Assembly (NCBI GenBank): GCA_033782935.1 | Contig: JAWQEG010001395.1 | Span: forward strand, 1,458,501-1,522,500 | Origin: Petrolisthes cinctipes | Lineage: Eukaryota; Arthropoda; Malacostraca; Decapoda; Porcellanidae | Direction: 5' to 3' | DNA length: 64,000 bases | In this document: one piece after another, positions 9,334 to 20,186 of the stretch | Numbering within the stretch: the first letter of the stretch is position 1 | How the letters are laid out: the number at the start of each line of letters is the position of its first letter | Translations under genes and position numbers: made by a program | The notes under the pieces: generated by a model | Seen by the model: the letters and a program-made list of their open reading frames with translations, nothing else | Database searches by the model: none | What the model was told of the DNA's origin: nothing

Positions 9334-11105
9334 GGGTGGCCACAAATGAATCGCCTCCATGAACCCCTGTTCCCCGTTAACTGGCGTCCCTCCTCCCTCA
9401 CATACCTCTCAACTCCATCCCTCCACCTCACTCTCGGTCTGCCCCTCCCCCTCCGTCACTCCACCTCACTCTCTCGTACACTCTCTTAATTAACCAACCT
9501 ATCGCTTCCCATACACTTCACATGACCGAACCACCTCAAGGTGTTCCATTTCACTCTCTCCAACATGTCCACACCCATACCACACTGCTCCTGTACCTCT
9601 TAATTCATCAGTCTGTCTCTTCATGTGACTCGACACGCACTTCTAAGGTAGCTCATTTCCACCCCTCTAACTCTTGATTTATGTCTTTCCATCATCGTCC
9701 ACGTTTCACTCCCGTATGTCAGTGTCGGGATTACCACACTATCATGTATCATGTAGCATTTTCTTCACTTCCATACTCATCGCCCTATTCCTTGTCCCTG
9801 CTTTCAGTGTTCCTACAACCCTCTTCCCCTGTTGTACCCTCTCTCGCATCTCATCCTCTAACCTCCCATCTTTACTCATCACACTGCCCAAATACTTAAA
9901 TGAGCTGACATTCTCCATAACCTGTCCATTTAACCTCACTTCACACCCCGTGGCTGTACCCCTTTCAAAGATCATAACTTTGCTATTCACTACATTCACC
10001 TTAAGGTTCCGTTTCTCGCTCACATCTTCAAACATATTCATCAATCCCTGTAACTCCCACTCATCGTTACTCAGCAGAACTGTATCATCAGCAAACAGCA
10101 GCACAGGCAACTTCCACTCACTCCCCTTTCTTATCAGAGGTACACCAACACCCACTGCTCTTCCCTGTATTTCCTTCATAACTCCATCCATGTAACATTG
10201 AACAACCATGGGGACATGACACACCCTTGCTTCAACCCAACGTTCAGGTTAAAAAACTCACTCTGCTCTCTCTCCAACCTGACTGCCGCTCTTGCGCCCT
10301 CATACAAGCTCTTCACTGCCTCCAGCAACTTTCTATCCAATCCATATATTCTCAGTTCTTTCCACAGACCTTCTCTATCTACTTTGTCATAAGCCTTCTC
10401 CAAATCCATAAATGCAGCATACAACTTCTGTCTCTTCTCCAGATACTTCTTCACAACACACCTCAAGGGAAAAATCTGGTCTACACACCCTCTACCCTTC
10501 CTAAACCCACCCTGCTCCTCACCCACCCACCTCTCTGTTCTCACTCTCACTCTCGATCAATACCCTACAATATACCCTCCCTACTACAATAAGGAGACAT
10601 ATCCCTCTGTGATTACCGCACACTCCTCTCTCCCCTATATCCTTATATACAAAGGCACTATAATTCCTGATTTCCAATCTTCAGGCACGCTTCCCTTCTC
10701 CCATGCTAGTCCACACATTTTTCACACCCACTCAACCACTATCTCACCACCACACTTCAGCATCTCACCACACACTCCATCTATTCCTGATGCTTTACCC
10801 ATCTTTACCCTCTTCAGGGCCTCATTCACTTCTGACTTACTGATCTCTACTTCCTCCTCCACTACCTCTCTTCTCTCTCTCATACCCCATCCAACTATGT
10901 TTGCCGGCGTTCCACTTCTTTCATTAAGCAGTTCATCAAAGTGCTCTCTCCACCTTTCAACTCTACCACGTTTCTCTACAATCACCTGACCATTCTTGTC
11001 TTTCACAGCCGTACTACCTCTTTCATCCCCTTTCCTCACTTTCTTAACCTCCTTCCAGAACATTGTCTTGCACACTCTCCACTTCTCACTTCCATTACCA
11101 ATGAG
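9334..11105 (-). mobile_element. RTE-like LINE fragment inserted in antisense
   Basis: Minus-strand frames are, in order, 11075-10722 (an RT N-terminal region with WREHFDELLNE and ASGIDGVCGEML), 10550-10176 (RT palm with FRKGRGCVDQ, FMDLEKAYDKVDR and GLKQGCVMSP) and 10224-9742 (catalytic FADDTVLL and C-terminal SFKYLGS). Frameshifts separate them. The remaining C-terminus to about 9345 is degraded but retains GVEMSYLRSAC-type sequence shared with 14560-15120. It is 5'-truncated (no endonuclease). The low-coordinate terminus, with AAGGGTGGCCAC, is shared with the copy at 14441-15080, which fixes the junction at about 9334. Confidence 0.75.
10176..10550 (-). pseudogene. RTE-like reverse transcriptase core
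   Basis: This 124-codon frame contains the fingers/palm motifs EEQGGFRKGRGCVDQIF, YAAFMDLEKAYDKVDR with the first catalytic Asp, and VGLKQGCVMSPWLFN (RT motif B). The catalytic FADD box follows in a different frame at 10224-9742, so a frameshift lies between. This style of motif is typical of RTE-clade LINEs, although the exact clade is inferred. It cannot produce a full RT. Confidence 0.75.
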
Positions 11106-11693
11106 CGATATCTATAAGAGCAGAAATTTTGACGATATATCTGAGCATACTAACAAACTTAGTGAATACTAGTCTTGAGAATGGAGCTTTCCCTGAGAGT
11201 GAAAAAATGGCGATAGTAAAACCGATAATTAAAGGGATTACAGATCCTCAGTGTCTTAGCTCTTTTAGACCGGTATCAAATCTGACTTTCTTATCTAAGA
11301 TATTTGAAAAGGTCATCCTGATCCAGTTAATGGAACACCTATACACTCAGTTCATGTTTTCCCGGACAATCAGTCAGCTTATAGGAGGCTCTATTCTACC
11401 GAGAATACAATGTGTGCTGAAGTAAATAGTTTACTAGTACAGATGGATGATAAGAAATGTGGTGTCCTCATTTTGCTCGACTTGAGTGCGGCGTTTGACA
11501 CAGTGGAACATGGCGTACTACTCCAAGATTGCTATGCCATTGGTATTGTTGGTTCAGCGCTTGAATACCTAAGTAGTTATCTTTTGAACCGATCATATTG
11601 TGTACAGATAGGGAGGGCTTTTTCTGATATTAAACCCATACTTACAGGCGTTCCTCAGGGAAGTGTCTTAGGCCCTATCCTTTTCTGCATATA
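11106..11693 (+). pseudogene. CR1/L2-like RT, first half
   Basis: The first frame (11129-11425) has MAIVKPIIKG and FRPVSNLTFLSKIFEKV. After a frameshift near 11360 the second frame (11410 onward) has LILLDLSAAFDTVEH, with the first catalytic Asp, and LTGVPQGSVLGPILFCIY (motif B). The reading frame is then interrupted exactly at the TA target of the Tc1 transposon (11692-11693). Confidence 0.85.
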
Positions 11694-13114
11694 CAGTACT
11701 CGCGAAAAGTTAAGGTTATGGCCGATAAACAAATGTCAACAAGATTATTTTTTTTTTCATGTAATAGTAACATAATTATACAAATAACATTTACCCTCGC
11801 AAATTAGTAGCCTGTAGTCTTTCCTTTACGCTCTTTGCACCTTTGCAGCCTTCTAGGAACACTCATGACCAGATTCTGGAGAAGGGAAGGTGGAAATGTA
11901 TCCCAAAGTTGGCAGATGGTGGACTCTAGCTTGGGTAGTGATGATGTGTCCATGTCTCGTAGCCTCGTTTTCATTATTTCCCACAAATTTTCAATGGGAT
12001 TTAAGTCTGGACTGTTTGCTGGTGTCATTAAAGTAATTAATACAACAGTCTTAGAGCCAATTTTTAACACTACGGGCAGTATGTGCTGGTGCCCCGTCTT
12101 GCAAAAAAATATGGCTTGGAATTTTTCAAATAAGTCAGCTAACACTTCATTCAATAATTCATAGTACACATCCTGATTGATTTTTACGTTCTTTAGCAAT
12201 AGTACAAGTTTTCCTACCCCATGATAAGTAAAACGCCCCCATACCATTACATAATCAGAGTGTTTCACTGTTTTGACTGTGTTGCGGGGGTCATACGGAT
12301 CACAACCACGTTTACGGTAGCCTACACTCTATCGTAGCTACACCTAGTAACAGAAAAGGTAGCTTCATCACCCCAAAGTACCGATTTCCAGTCATTTTCA
12401 ATCCAGGTTAGATATTTTTCTGCAAATTGATGCCGTTGAAGCTTGTGTACGGCGGATAATAATGGCTTACAGCGTGCACGGTAGCTGCAGTAACCAAGGT
12501 CTTTGCGCAACTCATCTTGGATAGTAAGAATAGCCACATTTCCTAATAATTGTGAGTTACTTTCCTTAAGTTGCCTTGCTGTCAGTTTTGGGTTATTACT
12601 AACTTGCCGAGAAAGAATGCTTCTGGTCATGCGAGTGGTTAATTTGGGACGTCCTGACTTGGGTTTGTGGTGGGGTAAGTTAGCCTCATTTCCCTCAAGA
12701 TAACGTTGTACCCACCTCCTCACCACACTTGCCGTAATCCCAGTTTTATCTGCAATTTCTGATGGTATAGAGTTTTCTTTACTCAAACTAATTATCGAGG
12801 CAATGTCTTCATTCGTTGTTACCCTCCTAAACATTGTTTGAAAATGTGAGAGAATGAACTGTCACTGAAAATCCACGGGTATAAACATCCATACAAACAA
12901 TGCACTCCTCCCATAAATCAAGGCCACTAGGCTTACTAAATTTAAGCGTTCCACTGGCCAGCTAGGCTTACTCGCGCGGTAAGAGCTACCAGTTGTCGCT
13001 TTATAACGGATATTTTAAATCACTCCTCAGAATGCCCTAATAAATCGATTTGAAGGAAACCTGCATAGACCCGATATTACGCAGCCGCCCGACCTTAACT
13101 TTTCACGCAGACTG
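11694..13114 (-). mobile_element. Tc1/mariner transposon
   Basis: The terminal inverted repeats are CAGTACTCGCGAAAAGTTAA at 11694 and its imperfect reverse complement ending ...AGACTG at 13114. The left flank is TA (11692-11693); the right flank is CA (13115-13116), apparently a mutated TA. Removing the element with one target copy gives back the open RT frame of the host LINE. The 1421-bp length and CAGT ends are normal for Tc1-like elements. The transposase is on the minus strand and is broken. Confidence 0.9.
11804..12834 (-). pseudogene. Tc1-like transposase, frameshifted
   Basis: The N-terminal frame (12834-12322) starts MFRRVTTNEDIASII and contains the paired-type helix-turn-helix (IADKTGITASVVRRWVQRYL), GRPKLT and the catalytic WGDEATF (first Asp). 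After a frameshift, frame 12268-11804 has VMVWGRF and PANSPDLNPIENLWE (the third acidic residue). The second Asp motif, QDGAPAHT, lies in another frame near 12090-12110, so at least two frameshifts are present. The family cuts and pastes DNA at TA sites with a DD34E catalytic triad. This copy cannot make active enzyme. Confidence 0.9.
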
Positions 13115-13116
13115 CA

Positions 13117-13990
13117 TACTATAGGTCTGGCTCATGTTTTAAGAAACCATGGAGTTGATTTCAAACTGTATGCTGACGATACACAGTTCTATCTAACCCT
13201 AAGTGACGTTGAAGGTTGTGAAGCCAAGCTATGTGAAATTATGAATGATGTGAAGAAGTGGATGATCTCTAAGCAACTAAAAGTGAATGAGAAGAAAACT
13301 GAATACCTCATTATTGGAAATAGTAGTTATCTGTTGCAACACGGTATCTCTAGATTTCACTTAAGTGATGCAGACTTGATCGTGAAAGAGTCAGTTAAGG
13401 ACTTAGGTGTGACCATTGACAAAAATCTATCTTTTAGGAAACAGATAAATCTGGTAGTATAAGCAACTAGTTATCATCTCAAAAATATTTCTTTTGTTAG
13501 AAAATATCTATGTGAGGACTCAATGACAAAATTGGTGCATAATCATGTCATTAGTAAATTAGACTACTGTAATTCATTTTACTATGGCCTGCCTAACTAC
13601 CTGTTAAAGAAACTGCAACGTGTCATGAACAGAGCTGCACGCATAATTAAAGGTACTTCTCTCCATGCCCTCATAGATCTACACTGGTTGCCAATTAAGG
13701 CTCGCATTGTCTACAAGATTTGTGTTCTAACTTTCCAAGTGACCCACTATGGTAAGCCAGCATACTTGAGTGATCTTCTGAATGAATTTCACACGAACTC
13801 CCTTACTTCACCGAGACATAATACTGAACAATATAGACTCCATGAACCAAGAGCCAACCTTGAACTGGGCTTTAGAGCATTCGAAAATTGTGCTCCTAGA
13901 CTTTTTAATAAGCTACCTATGAGTGTCAGGAACTGCGAAAAGATTGAAACCTTCAAGAAGTAACTGAAATCGCACTTATTCTCCAAATCG
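13117..13990 (+). pseudogene. CR1/L2-like RT second half and C-terminus
   Basis: The sequence begins after the Tc1 insertion with FKLYADDTQFYL (catalytic Asp-Asp) and continues through MISKQLKVNEKKTEYLIIG and SVKDLGVTIDK; a stop at 13460 breaks the frame. Frame 13523-13963 then has HVISKLDYCNSFYYGLP, LQRVMNRAARII and LIDLHWLPIKARIVYKI, the hallmark C-terminal region of CR1/L2 elements. The frame ends at FKK-stop near 13963 with a short trailing match to about 14000. The element's 3' UTR probably ends before the TTAGG-like array at 14105. Confidence 0.85.
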
Positions 13991-14104
13991 TACGACCTAC
14001 GGAATAAGATTATAAGTATTGAATTTGTTTTGACATGATGGAGGGCCCCCCACAGCGTCTAGTCCATCGGCGGAGTTGGGGCCTGGAACTGCAACTACAG
14101 GTCG

Positions 14105-14255
14105 ATAGACAGATAGGTTAGGTTAGGTCAGATAAGAAAAGGTTATATTAGGTTAGGTCCTGGTAATTTGCCCAGGTTAGGTCCCAGTAGTTTGCCCAGA
14201 TTAGATTCCGGTAGTCTGCTGTGGTCTAGGTTAGGTTAGGTAAGGTCAGGGTAAT
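14105..14255. repeat. Degenerate TTAGG-type array, second copy
   Basis: Repeated GGTTAGG plus TAGGTCCYRGTARTTTGCCC units about 23 bp long occur, ending with CTGCTGTGGTCTAGGTTAGG as at 5081-5235. It lies just after the CR1-like LINE, so the LINE is bracketed by two copies of the same array type. Confidence 0.75.
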
Positions 14256-14352
14256 TTCAAAATGTCCCATTTGAATATGATATATCTTAGAAATGGGGCA
14301 TTTCCAAAGAAAATGCCAAAGAAGAAGAGCGTCATAAAATGTTATAAATTGT

Positions 14353-15222
14353 GGGAAAAGAAGGTAAAAACATTGTAATATAAAATGGCAATAGAATAGA
14401 TAATTACAATAATTACCTTAGAATTTTATAAATTAGTGGGTATCTATCTATCTATCTATAGCTCTGACGCCTCGTTCCCGCCGGGAACTCCCCCCAAGGG
14501 GGTGGCCACGGCAGAAGTGCCTCCAGTTGTCCCTGTTCCAACACTCACTCCTTACTTGGTCAAGCCCCCCCCCCCCTGCCCCTCACGTTTCTCTTCTTCA
14601 CATACTCTTCCACTCTGTTCTGCCATCTAACCGGCTGTCTGCCTCTCACACCAGGTCCCACAACTTCACTTCCATACACCTTCTTTACAAACTCCTCACC
14701 TTGCATTCTCTCTACATGTCCAAACCATCTCAATGTATTACGCTTCACTCTCTCAAACACTCCACATTCAGTACCAATTGCCTTCTCACTCATACCACAT
14801 CTATCATACACACTCACATTACTTTCTCCATTCCACTTTGTAAGTCCACATGCTCCTCTCAAATAACTCATTTCCACTGCACCTATTCTAGATTGATGAG
14901 CCCTACTCCATGTCCACGTCTCCGACGCATATGTCAGTGTTGGCAGGCTTATACTATTTCGTAGTCCTCTTTTCACTTCTATACTCACACTTCTACCCTT
15001 CATAATCCTCCCCAGTGATTCTATGACCTGTCTACCCTTCACTGCTCTCTCCCTATTTTCACCTTCCTTAGGTTCCATAGTGGGTAAAGAAGGTAAAAAC
15101 ATTGTAATATAAAATGGCAATGGAATCGATAATTACCATAATAACCTTAGAATGTTATAAATTAGTGGGTAAAGAAGGTAAAAACATTGTAATATAAAAT
15201 GGTAATAGAACAGATATTTTCC
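14353..15222. repeat. 85-bp minisatellite split by an insertion
   Basis: Units beginning GGGTAAAGAAGGTAAAAACA occur at 14353, 15082 and 15167 with exactly 85-bp spacing between the last two, and the first unit is also 85 bp (to 14437). The RTE-like fragment at 14441-15080 lies at a unit boundary. Confidence 0.85.
14441..15080 (-). mobile_element. RTE-like LINE 3' fragment with GATA tail
   Basis: The minus frame 15120-14560 encodes an RTE-like C-terminus (TLTYASETWTWSRAHQSR, VEMSYLRGACGLT, RNTLRWFGHVERM, GRQPVRW). It is homologous to the degraded C-terminus at 9345-9742. The 3' terminus carries a (GATA)n tail (TATC repeats at 14441-14460 on the plus strand), as expected for RTE elements that end in short tandem repeats. 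The start codon given by the frame lies in the minisatellite and is not native. It is truncated on the 5' side near 15075. Confidence 0.8.
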
Positions 15223-15330
15223 GTTTTTTTTTTTTTTTTTTTCTAGGAATGTGTGTGTGTGTGTCCCCAGGCTTGTGTGTGTGTGTGTGTTTTCCCAGGT
15301 TTGTGTGTGTGTTTTTTTTTGGTAAATATT
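15223..15330. repeat. Poly-T and (GT)n simple sequence
   Basis: A run of about 21 T at 15223-15243 is followed by GT-rich blocks (15250-15313). This marks the truncated 5' side of the Gypsy element; no 5' LTR is present. Confidence 0.9.
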
Positions 15331-15333
15331 GAA

Positions 15334-15810
15334 AGAATTCCCGTTATTGCGTACGGTTTTTCTACCTCCATTACCCACTTATTTAGACAAGAACACGCCC
15401 ACCACACTACTGCCCACACCGCAACAGACCACTCAGGGCACCTTCAACAATACGTAACTCCTTCCTCCGATATCCACACAAACACCACACACACCACCAC
15501 TACTACCAAACAAATGCGCCAACACAGCCACTCGACGCTCACACGCCACCCAGCCCCACGTGCCAATTCACGCCGCCTCATCACGCACCTTCTCAATGCT
15601 CGCCTACGCCCGCCACTCAACGACGCTCCAAACACACCATCAACGCCACCACGCCAGACACACCATCACATCGGTCTGCCTCCTCCCAACACACCGCTAC
15701 GGACATACAGCTCTCGCGATTCCTACGCCACCACTCCTGTCGCACTAACGCAACTGCTCCCAGCCACCACCCGTACGCCACCACTAAACACCGCCCACAC
15801 CCTCCTATGA
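15334..15810 (+). pseudogene. Gag-like or linker region, His/Thr/Pro-rich
   Basis: An open stretch of about 160 codons, rich in Thr, His and Pro (for example TNTTHTTTTTKQ), precedes the protease. No capsid motif or zinc knuckle is recognised. Its position suggests the gag C-terminus or gag-pro linker of the Gypsy element. Composition bias alone can keep this frame open, so its coding status is uncertain. Confidence 0.35.
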
Positions 15811-16091
15811 GTGTAGACTTGGTATCAGGTGACAGCTACCACGTTGAGTCAGGATCCGAGGTGAGTGTCGTACCTCCACGAGAGAGGGACAGACATAGAC
15901 AGGCCTCTACAGCATCCGACCTCGTTGAGGCAAATAAATCACCGATAGCAACCTACAGCACGAGAAGTAGGGAGGTGATACTACTGAAGGAGGAATACCT
16001 GGTATGGCCATTCATCGTCGCAGACGTCCAGGCACCAATCCTTGACTTGGATTTCCTGATGGCACATGACCTGCTGATTGATGCCAGATGA
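15807..16091 (+). pseudogene. Retroviral-type aspartic protease fragment
   Basis: A 94-codon frame starts MSVDLVSGDSYHVESGSEVS. The active-site loop, normally D-T/S-G-A/S, reads V-E-S-G-S, so the catalytic Asp is replaced by Glu. The downstream VWPFIVADVQAPILDLDFL matches the conserved strand and I-L-G-x-D-F-L motif, with the Gly replaced. The family cleaves the Gag-Pol polyprotein. The active-site change implies loss of activity. Confidence 0.75.
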
Positions 16092-16312
16092 CACTGGCTA
16101 ATCCACTAACCTACAGGAGCTACCATTCCCGCTAAGCACTGTCCTCACCCTACACCCACTGTAACACATATTTCACATGCAAATCAATACCAACATATTA
16201 TGCAGGACTTTCCACAACTACTTTCGACAGAACCTTCACACCACTCCCCGACCCTGAAAAACGTCACACTATCACTACCACCAGACCGCCTGTTTTCGCT
16301 AAATCACGCAGG

Positions 16313-17490
16313 ATGCCACCAGAACGTTTTGAATCCGCGAAGCGAGAGTTCCACAGTATGATCCAGCAGGACGTGGCCAGACCTTCTGACAGTGCATGGG
16401 CATCGCCTCTTCACATGGTTCCGAAGCAACAGGAAGGGGAGTGGAGGGCATGCAGCGATTATAGAGCTCTCAACGCAGCCACTATCCCCGACAGGTATCC
16501 GATCCCGCACGTCTTGGATTTTCACTCTAAACTCCAGGGTTGTGCAGTTTTCTCTAAGATCGACCTGGTCCGCACCTTCCATCAGATTCCTGTCACTGAG
16601 GAAGACATCAAGAAGATCGCCATCACCACGCCTTTTAGGTTATGAATTTCGGCTTACGAAACGCAGTTCAGAGATTCATGGACAAGGTGCTGCGGGGACT
16701 GGACTATGTAGTGGTATACGTAGACGACATCCTCGTTGCTTCCCACGACCACAACCAACATCAGCAGCACCTGCGGGAACTCTTTTCTCGCCTGCAGTGG
16801 TACGGATTGAAAATCCACCCCTCCAAGTGTGTAATCGGGGCGGACCAGTTGGACTTCCTGGGCCACCGCATCACACCACAAGGCATCACACCCCTGCCGC
16901 AGAAGGTGGAGGCGATTAGGGACTTCCCCCTGCTTAATACTGCCAAAAAACTGAAGGAATTCCTGGGCATTGTGAATTATTACCACCGTTTTATTCCTCA
17001 CGCCTCTGCCACCTTGGCGCCACTCCACGAACTGCTAAAGGGACTCACCAAATCCTCCCAGAAGAAACTCATATGGACACCATCAGCTGAGGCAGCATTC
17101 ACCAATATCAAGACCAAGCTTGCCGACATTACACTCCTAGCTTATCCTATACTTCACGTGCCCACATCTATCTACACTGACGCCTCAAATGGTGCTATCG
17201 GAGCGGTCCTGCAGCAGGAAGTGGATGGTATACTCAAGCCAGTCGCCTTCTACAGCAATCGTCTGGAGCCGCCACAGCGCAAGTACAGCACCTTCGACAG
17301 AGAGCTGGTGGCAATCCACGACGCTGTGAAGCAATTTCATCACTTCCTCGAAGGCAGGACATTCCACATTCGCATGGACCACAAGCCTCTTACCACAGCC
17401 ATGCAGCAGCTAGGTACCAACTGGTCCCCACGGGTTACACGTCACTTAGCCTTCATCCCTGAATTCACTACCGACATTCGTCACATCTGA
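16313..17490 (+). pseudogene. Ty3/Gypsy reverse transcriptase and RNase H
   Basis: Frame 16313-16645 has [20 protein letters not shown] and [15 protein letters not shown] (first catalytic Asp). A small deletion near 16640 at TTPF removes the usual Gly-Leu-x-Glu-Phe context and shifts the frame. Frame 16642-17490 continues with VVVYVDDILVASHD (catalytic YVDD), FLGHRITPQGI, FLGIVNYYHRFIP and the RNase H motifs SIYTDASNGAIGAVLQ and YSTFDRELVAIHDAVKQFHH. A TGA at 17488 breaks the frame ahead of the integrase. Domain order and motifs are typical; the enzyme is dead. Confidence 0.9.
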
Positions 17491-17505
17491 GGAGAAGCCA
17501 ACGCA

Positions 17506-19650
17506 GTGGCAGACGGCCTCTCCAGATCACCACCAGCACAACCAACCGTCACCACCATTCAACACATCCCACCTCTGGACTTCCCTGCAATCATTATAGC
17601 TCAACTGTCTGACACGCACTTGCAAGACCTCTTAACAGGCAACATGGGGTTACGCCTGGAACACCTGACTGCTCCAGACTCTACCACTAAGCTCTGGTGT
17701 GACATATCCTGTGGCATTCCCGTACATACCACCACAGTTCAGGGAGGCAGTGTTCTCACACTATCATGCATTCAACCACCCAGGGATTGCGGGTACACTT
17801 CACCTTGTGAGCCGTCGGGTGGTATGGCCTGGCATGAGGAAACAGGTCAAGGAGTGGGTTACCTCATGCCTGCCCTGTCAACATGCTAAAGTTGGTCACC
17901 ACACTCGTCCATCTCTCCACGAGTTCACCATTCCCACCACCAGATACCACACAGTACAAGTGGATATCGTTGGCCCACTGCCACCACCACGGGGTGCACG
18001 ATACCTACTCACGTGTGTGGACAGGACGACACACTGGTGTACCACTACAATGAGTCACATAACCGCGGAAGGTTCTGCCTGCCACTTTCTCAGCAACTGG
18101 GTCGCCAACTTTGGTCCACATGCAATCATCATCACAGACAGGGGAACCCAGTTCGAGTCAAGGGCGTGGCAGGACGTGCTTAAGGTCCTGGGAACTAAAC
18201 GGCAATGAACAACTGCCTGGCACCATCCCTGTAGTAACGGGATGGTGGAGCATTTCCACCGCCATCTGAAAGACGCTTTCTGAGCCCTGCAACCCGATCA
18301 ATGGACTGACGCCCTTCCGCTCATACTCCTCACCATCCGTACGTCCATGAAAGAAGATCTGCACCATTCCTCAACAGAGTTGGTGTTCGGAGAGGACCTC
18401 CGCCTCCCTCGCCAGATTACCGCACCTGATGTGGACACATCTAACCTCTCATTCTTGCCAGCACTCAAGCGCACCATCACTAACGCTGCACCTACGCCTA
18501 CACAACAGCATACCAGGCCTCCTTACACACCACCCGGTCTACACACCACACCCTCGCTCCTACTCAGGACGGACTCACACCGCACACCGCTCCAGCAGCT
18601 TTACACTGGCCCTCACCCCATGCTCGCCAGGACAGACGCAACTGTCACTCTATGTATACACGACAAGCCTTACATCACGTCCTGGGAGAGGGTGAAACCA
18701 GTCCACACCACTGACTCACCGCCTCACACCACACCACTAAACACCCACCCATCTCCTCACATACCGACACACACTGCATCACACACACCTCAACTACCTA
18801 ACACTCGCACATACCACCGCCCACCACTCTTACTAAGACCACGCATTCCACCACTCACCGCCATGCCACATAACCATACCACCACCATCCCTCAGCCACC
18901 ACCTCATTTCTCTCACGCTCACCCCATCGCGCAACTACCTACCTCACGTCACCACGCATACACACACACTCCACCACATTCTCACACCCTAACTTACCTT
19001 ACCCAATACCTTCCTCCCCTACCAACCCTATGCCTATCCCAGACATGCCTATCCTAGCACACATCAACGGCTCCTCTCATTCCTTTACCACCCCAACCTC
19101 TCCCTAGCCACACTACCCTCCCCGCCCCACCTACTCCACCACATCCTCCTACCCTACCTACCCCAGCCTCCCACAACCTGCCCGACTCGTCTGCCCACAC
19201 GCAGGCCACGCCCCTCCTCCTCCTGTCACACCTTCTCACGACCCTTCATCGTTACTTGACCACACTCCTAACCCCTCACCCACGCCACAGCCCGAGCCTG
19301 TGCCTAATCCTATCACACTTTCTCCAATCCCTTCACCGTTGCCTGACCTTCCTCCTCCCATCCCTACCACCCATCCTGAACCACTTCCTCTCTCTGACCA
19401 ACTTTCTCCTGAACATGCCTCGATTGAAGTAATCCCTGTCAGTATACCTCAGGTTGAGCCTCCTATAATCCATGTGATACCAGCCACGCCACCCTCTCCA
19501 CGCAGCCTGCTACGGGACGACGAGCTGGCTCTGGCACCTGAGGGATTCACCTCGCGGTCGGGGCGACCGGCCAAGTATACTGCCTCCATAACCAACATAA
19601 ACATGCATGCACTCAACATGCAGCCGCCTATACCTTCCATGTACTATTAA
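17506..19650 (+). pseudogene. Ty3/Gypsy integrase with Pro-rich C-terminus
   Basis: A frameshift near 17700 moves from the spacer frame (17506) to the frame with the HHCC zinc domain (FSHYHAFNHPGIAGTLH, then SCLPCQHAK). The catalytic core shows VQVDIVGPLPPP (first Asp), AIIITDRGTQFESRAW (second Asp) and CSNGMVEHFHRHLKDA (Glu), with in-frame stops at about 18206 and 18282. The frame from 18347 carries the GPY/F-like segment (PLQQLYTGPHPMLARTD) and a long Pro/Thr-rich tail ending TSRSGRPAKYTAS near 19600. The last stop is at 19648. Confidence 0.85.
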
Positions 19651-19814
19651 CGCACTCTCTCGTAACTCACAATCCACACTATCCACGTACACTTTGTATG
19701 TACCACTTACATTATATTTATGTGCCTTACCTGTACTATGTCTGTATATGTTTTTTTGTATGTATCTTGTATATTGTATCTTATTTATTATACCCTTTCC
19801 TCTCCCTATGTTTG

Positions 19815-19832
19815 TTGGGGGAGGGGGGGTAC
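19815..19832 (+). other. Polypurine tract before the 3' LTR
   Basis: GGGGGAGGGGGGG lies immediately upstream of the LTR start at 19833; in LTR elements such a tract primes plus-strand DNA synthesis. Confidence 0.75.
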
Positions 19833-20186
19833 TGTAGTGGACCCAAGCAGTAGGTTGGCCATATTTTGCTATGTATGTTTCATACCTATCCACCCTGGCT
19901 TGAACCAATCTGTAGGTTTGCCATATTTTGCTATGTCTCGTTTTCATACCTAACCAGCCAGCTAGCCACCTGCGCTAGGACTGACCCCTCAGTGACCCAC
20001 CAGCTAACAGAGCGAACAGACTAGCTTTCCCCCTCTGCTCTACCTGGCCTGACTCCTGCCGCCCCCAAATCGCAACACTGTCCTTGGGTCCACTCCACAT
20101 CCCTGTTGTATCATAGAATAAAACCGTGCCTAGTATTGGTAATATACTATAACATCCTTGGGTAGTAACGACCCCCTGACATTACA
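19833..20186 (+). repeat. 3' LTR of the Gypsy element
   Basis: It begins TGTAGTGG directly after the polypurine tract and ends ATTACA, giving the TG...CA termini with imperfect inversion. An AATAAA polyadenylation-type signal is at about 20117. Length 354 bp. Boundaries are from motif only because the 5' LTR is absent for comparison. Confidence 0.65.

Larger units (their letters stand above)
5544..14060 (+). mobile_element. CR1/L2-like LINE split by three insertions
   Basis: Collinear plus-strand pieces run in LINE order: PHD-like ORF1 (5570-5818), zinc-knuckle ORF1 end (7755-7973), AP endonuclease (7981-8730), linker (8727-9333), RT first half (11106-11693), RT second half and C-terminus (13117-13963). 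They are separated by a foldback element (5842-7533), an inverted RTE-like LINE (9334-11105) and a Tc1 transposon (11694-13114). The RT fingers, palm and C-terminal segment resemble the CR1/L2 group. Several frameshifts lie outside the insertions, so the element is dead. Confidence 0.8.
15334..20186 (+). mobile_element. Ty3/Gypsy LTR element, 5'-truncated
   Basis: The order is degraded gag-like Pro/Thr/His-rich sequence, aspartic protease, RT, RNase H, integrase, C-terminal Pro-rich tail, polypurine tract, 3' LTR. This is the canonical Ty3/Gypsy order. No 5' LTR or primer-binding site is visible because the 5' end abuts simple sequence. Multiple frameshifts and stops make it inactive. I describe it as an old element and do not rebuild it. 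Confidence 0.85.
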
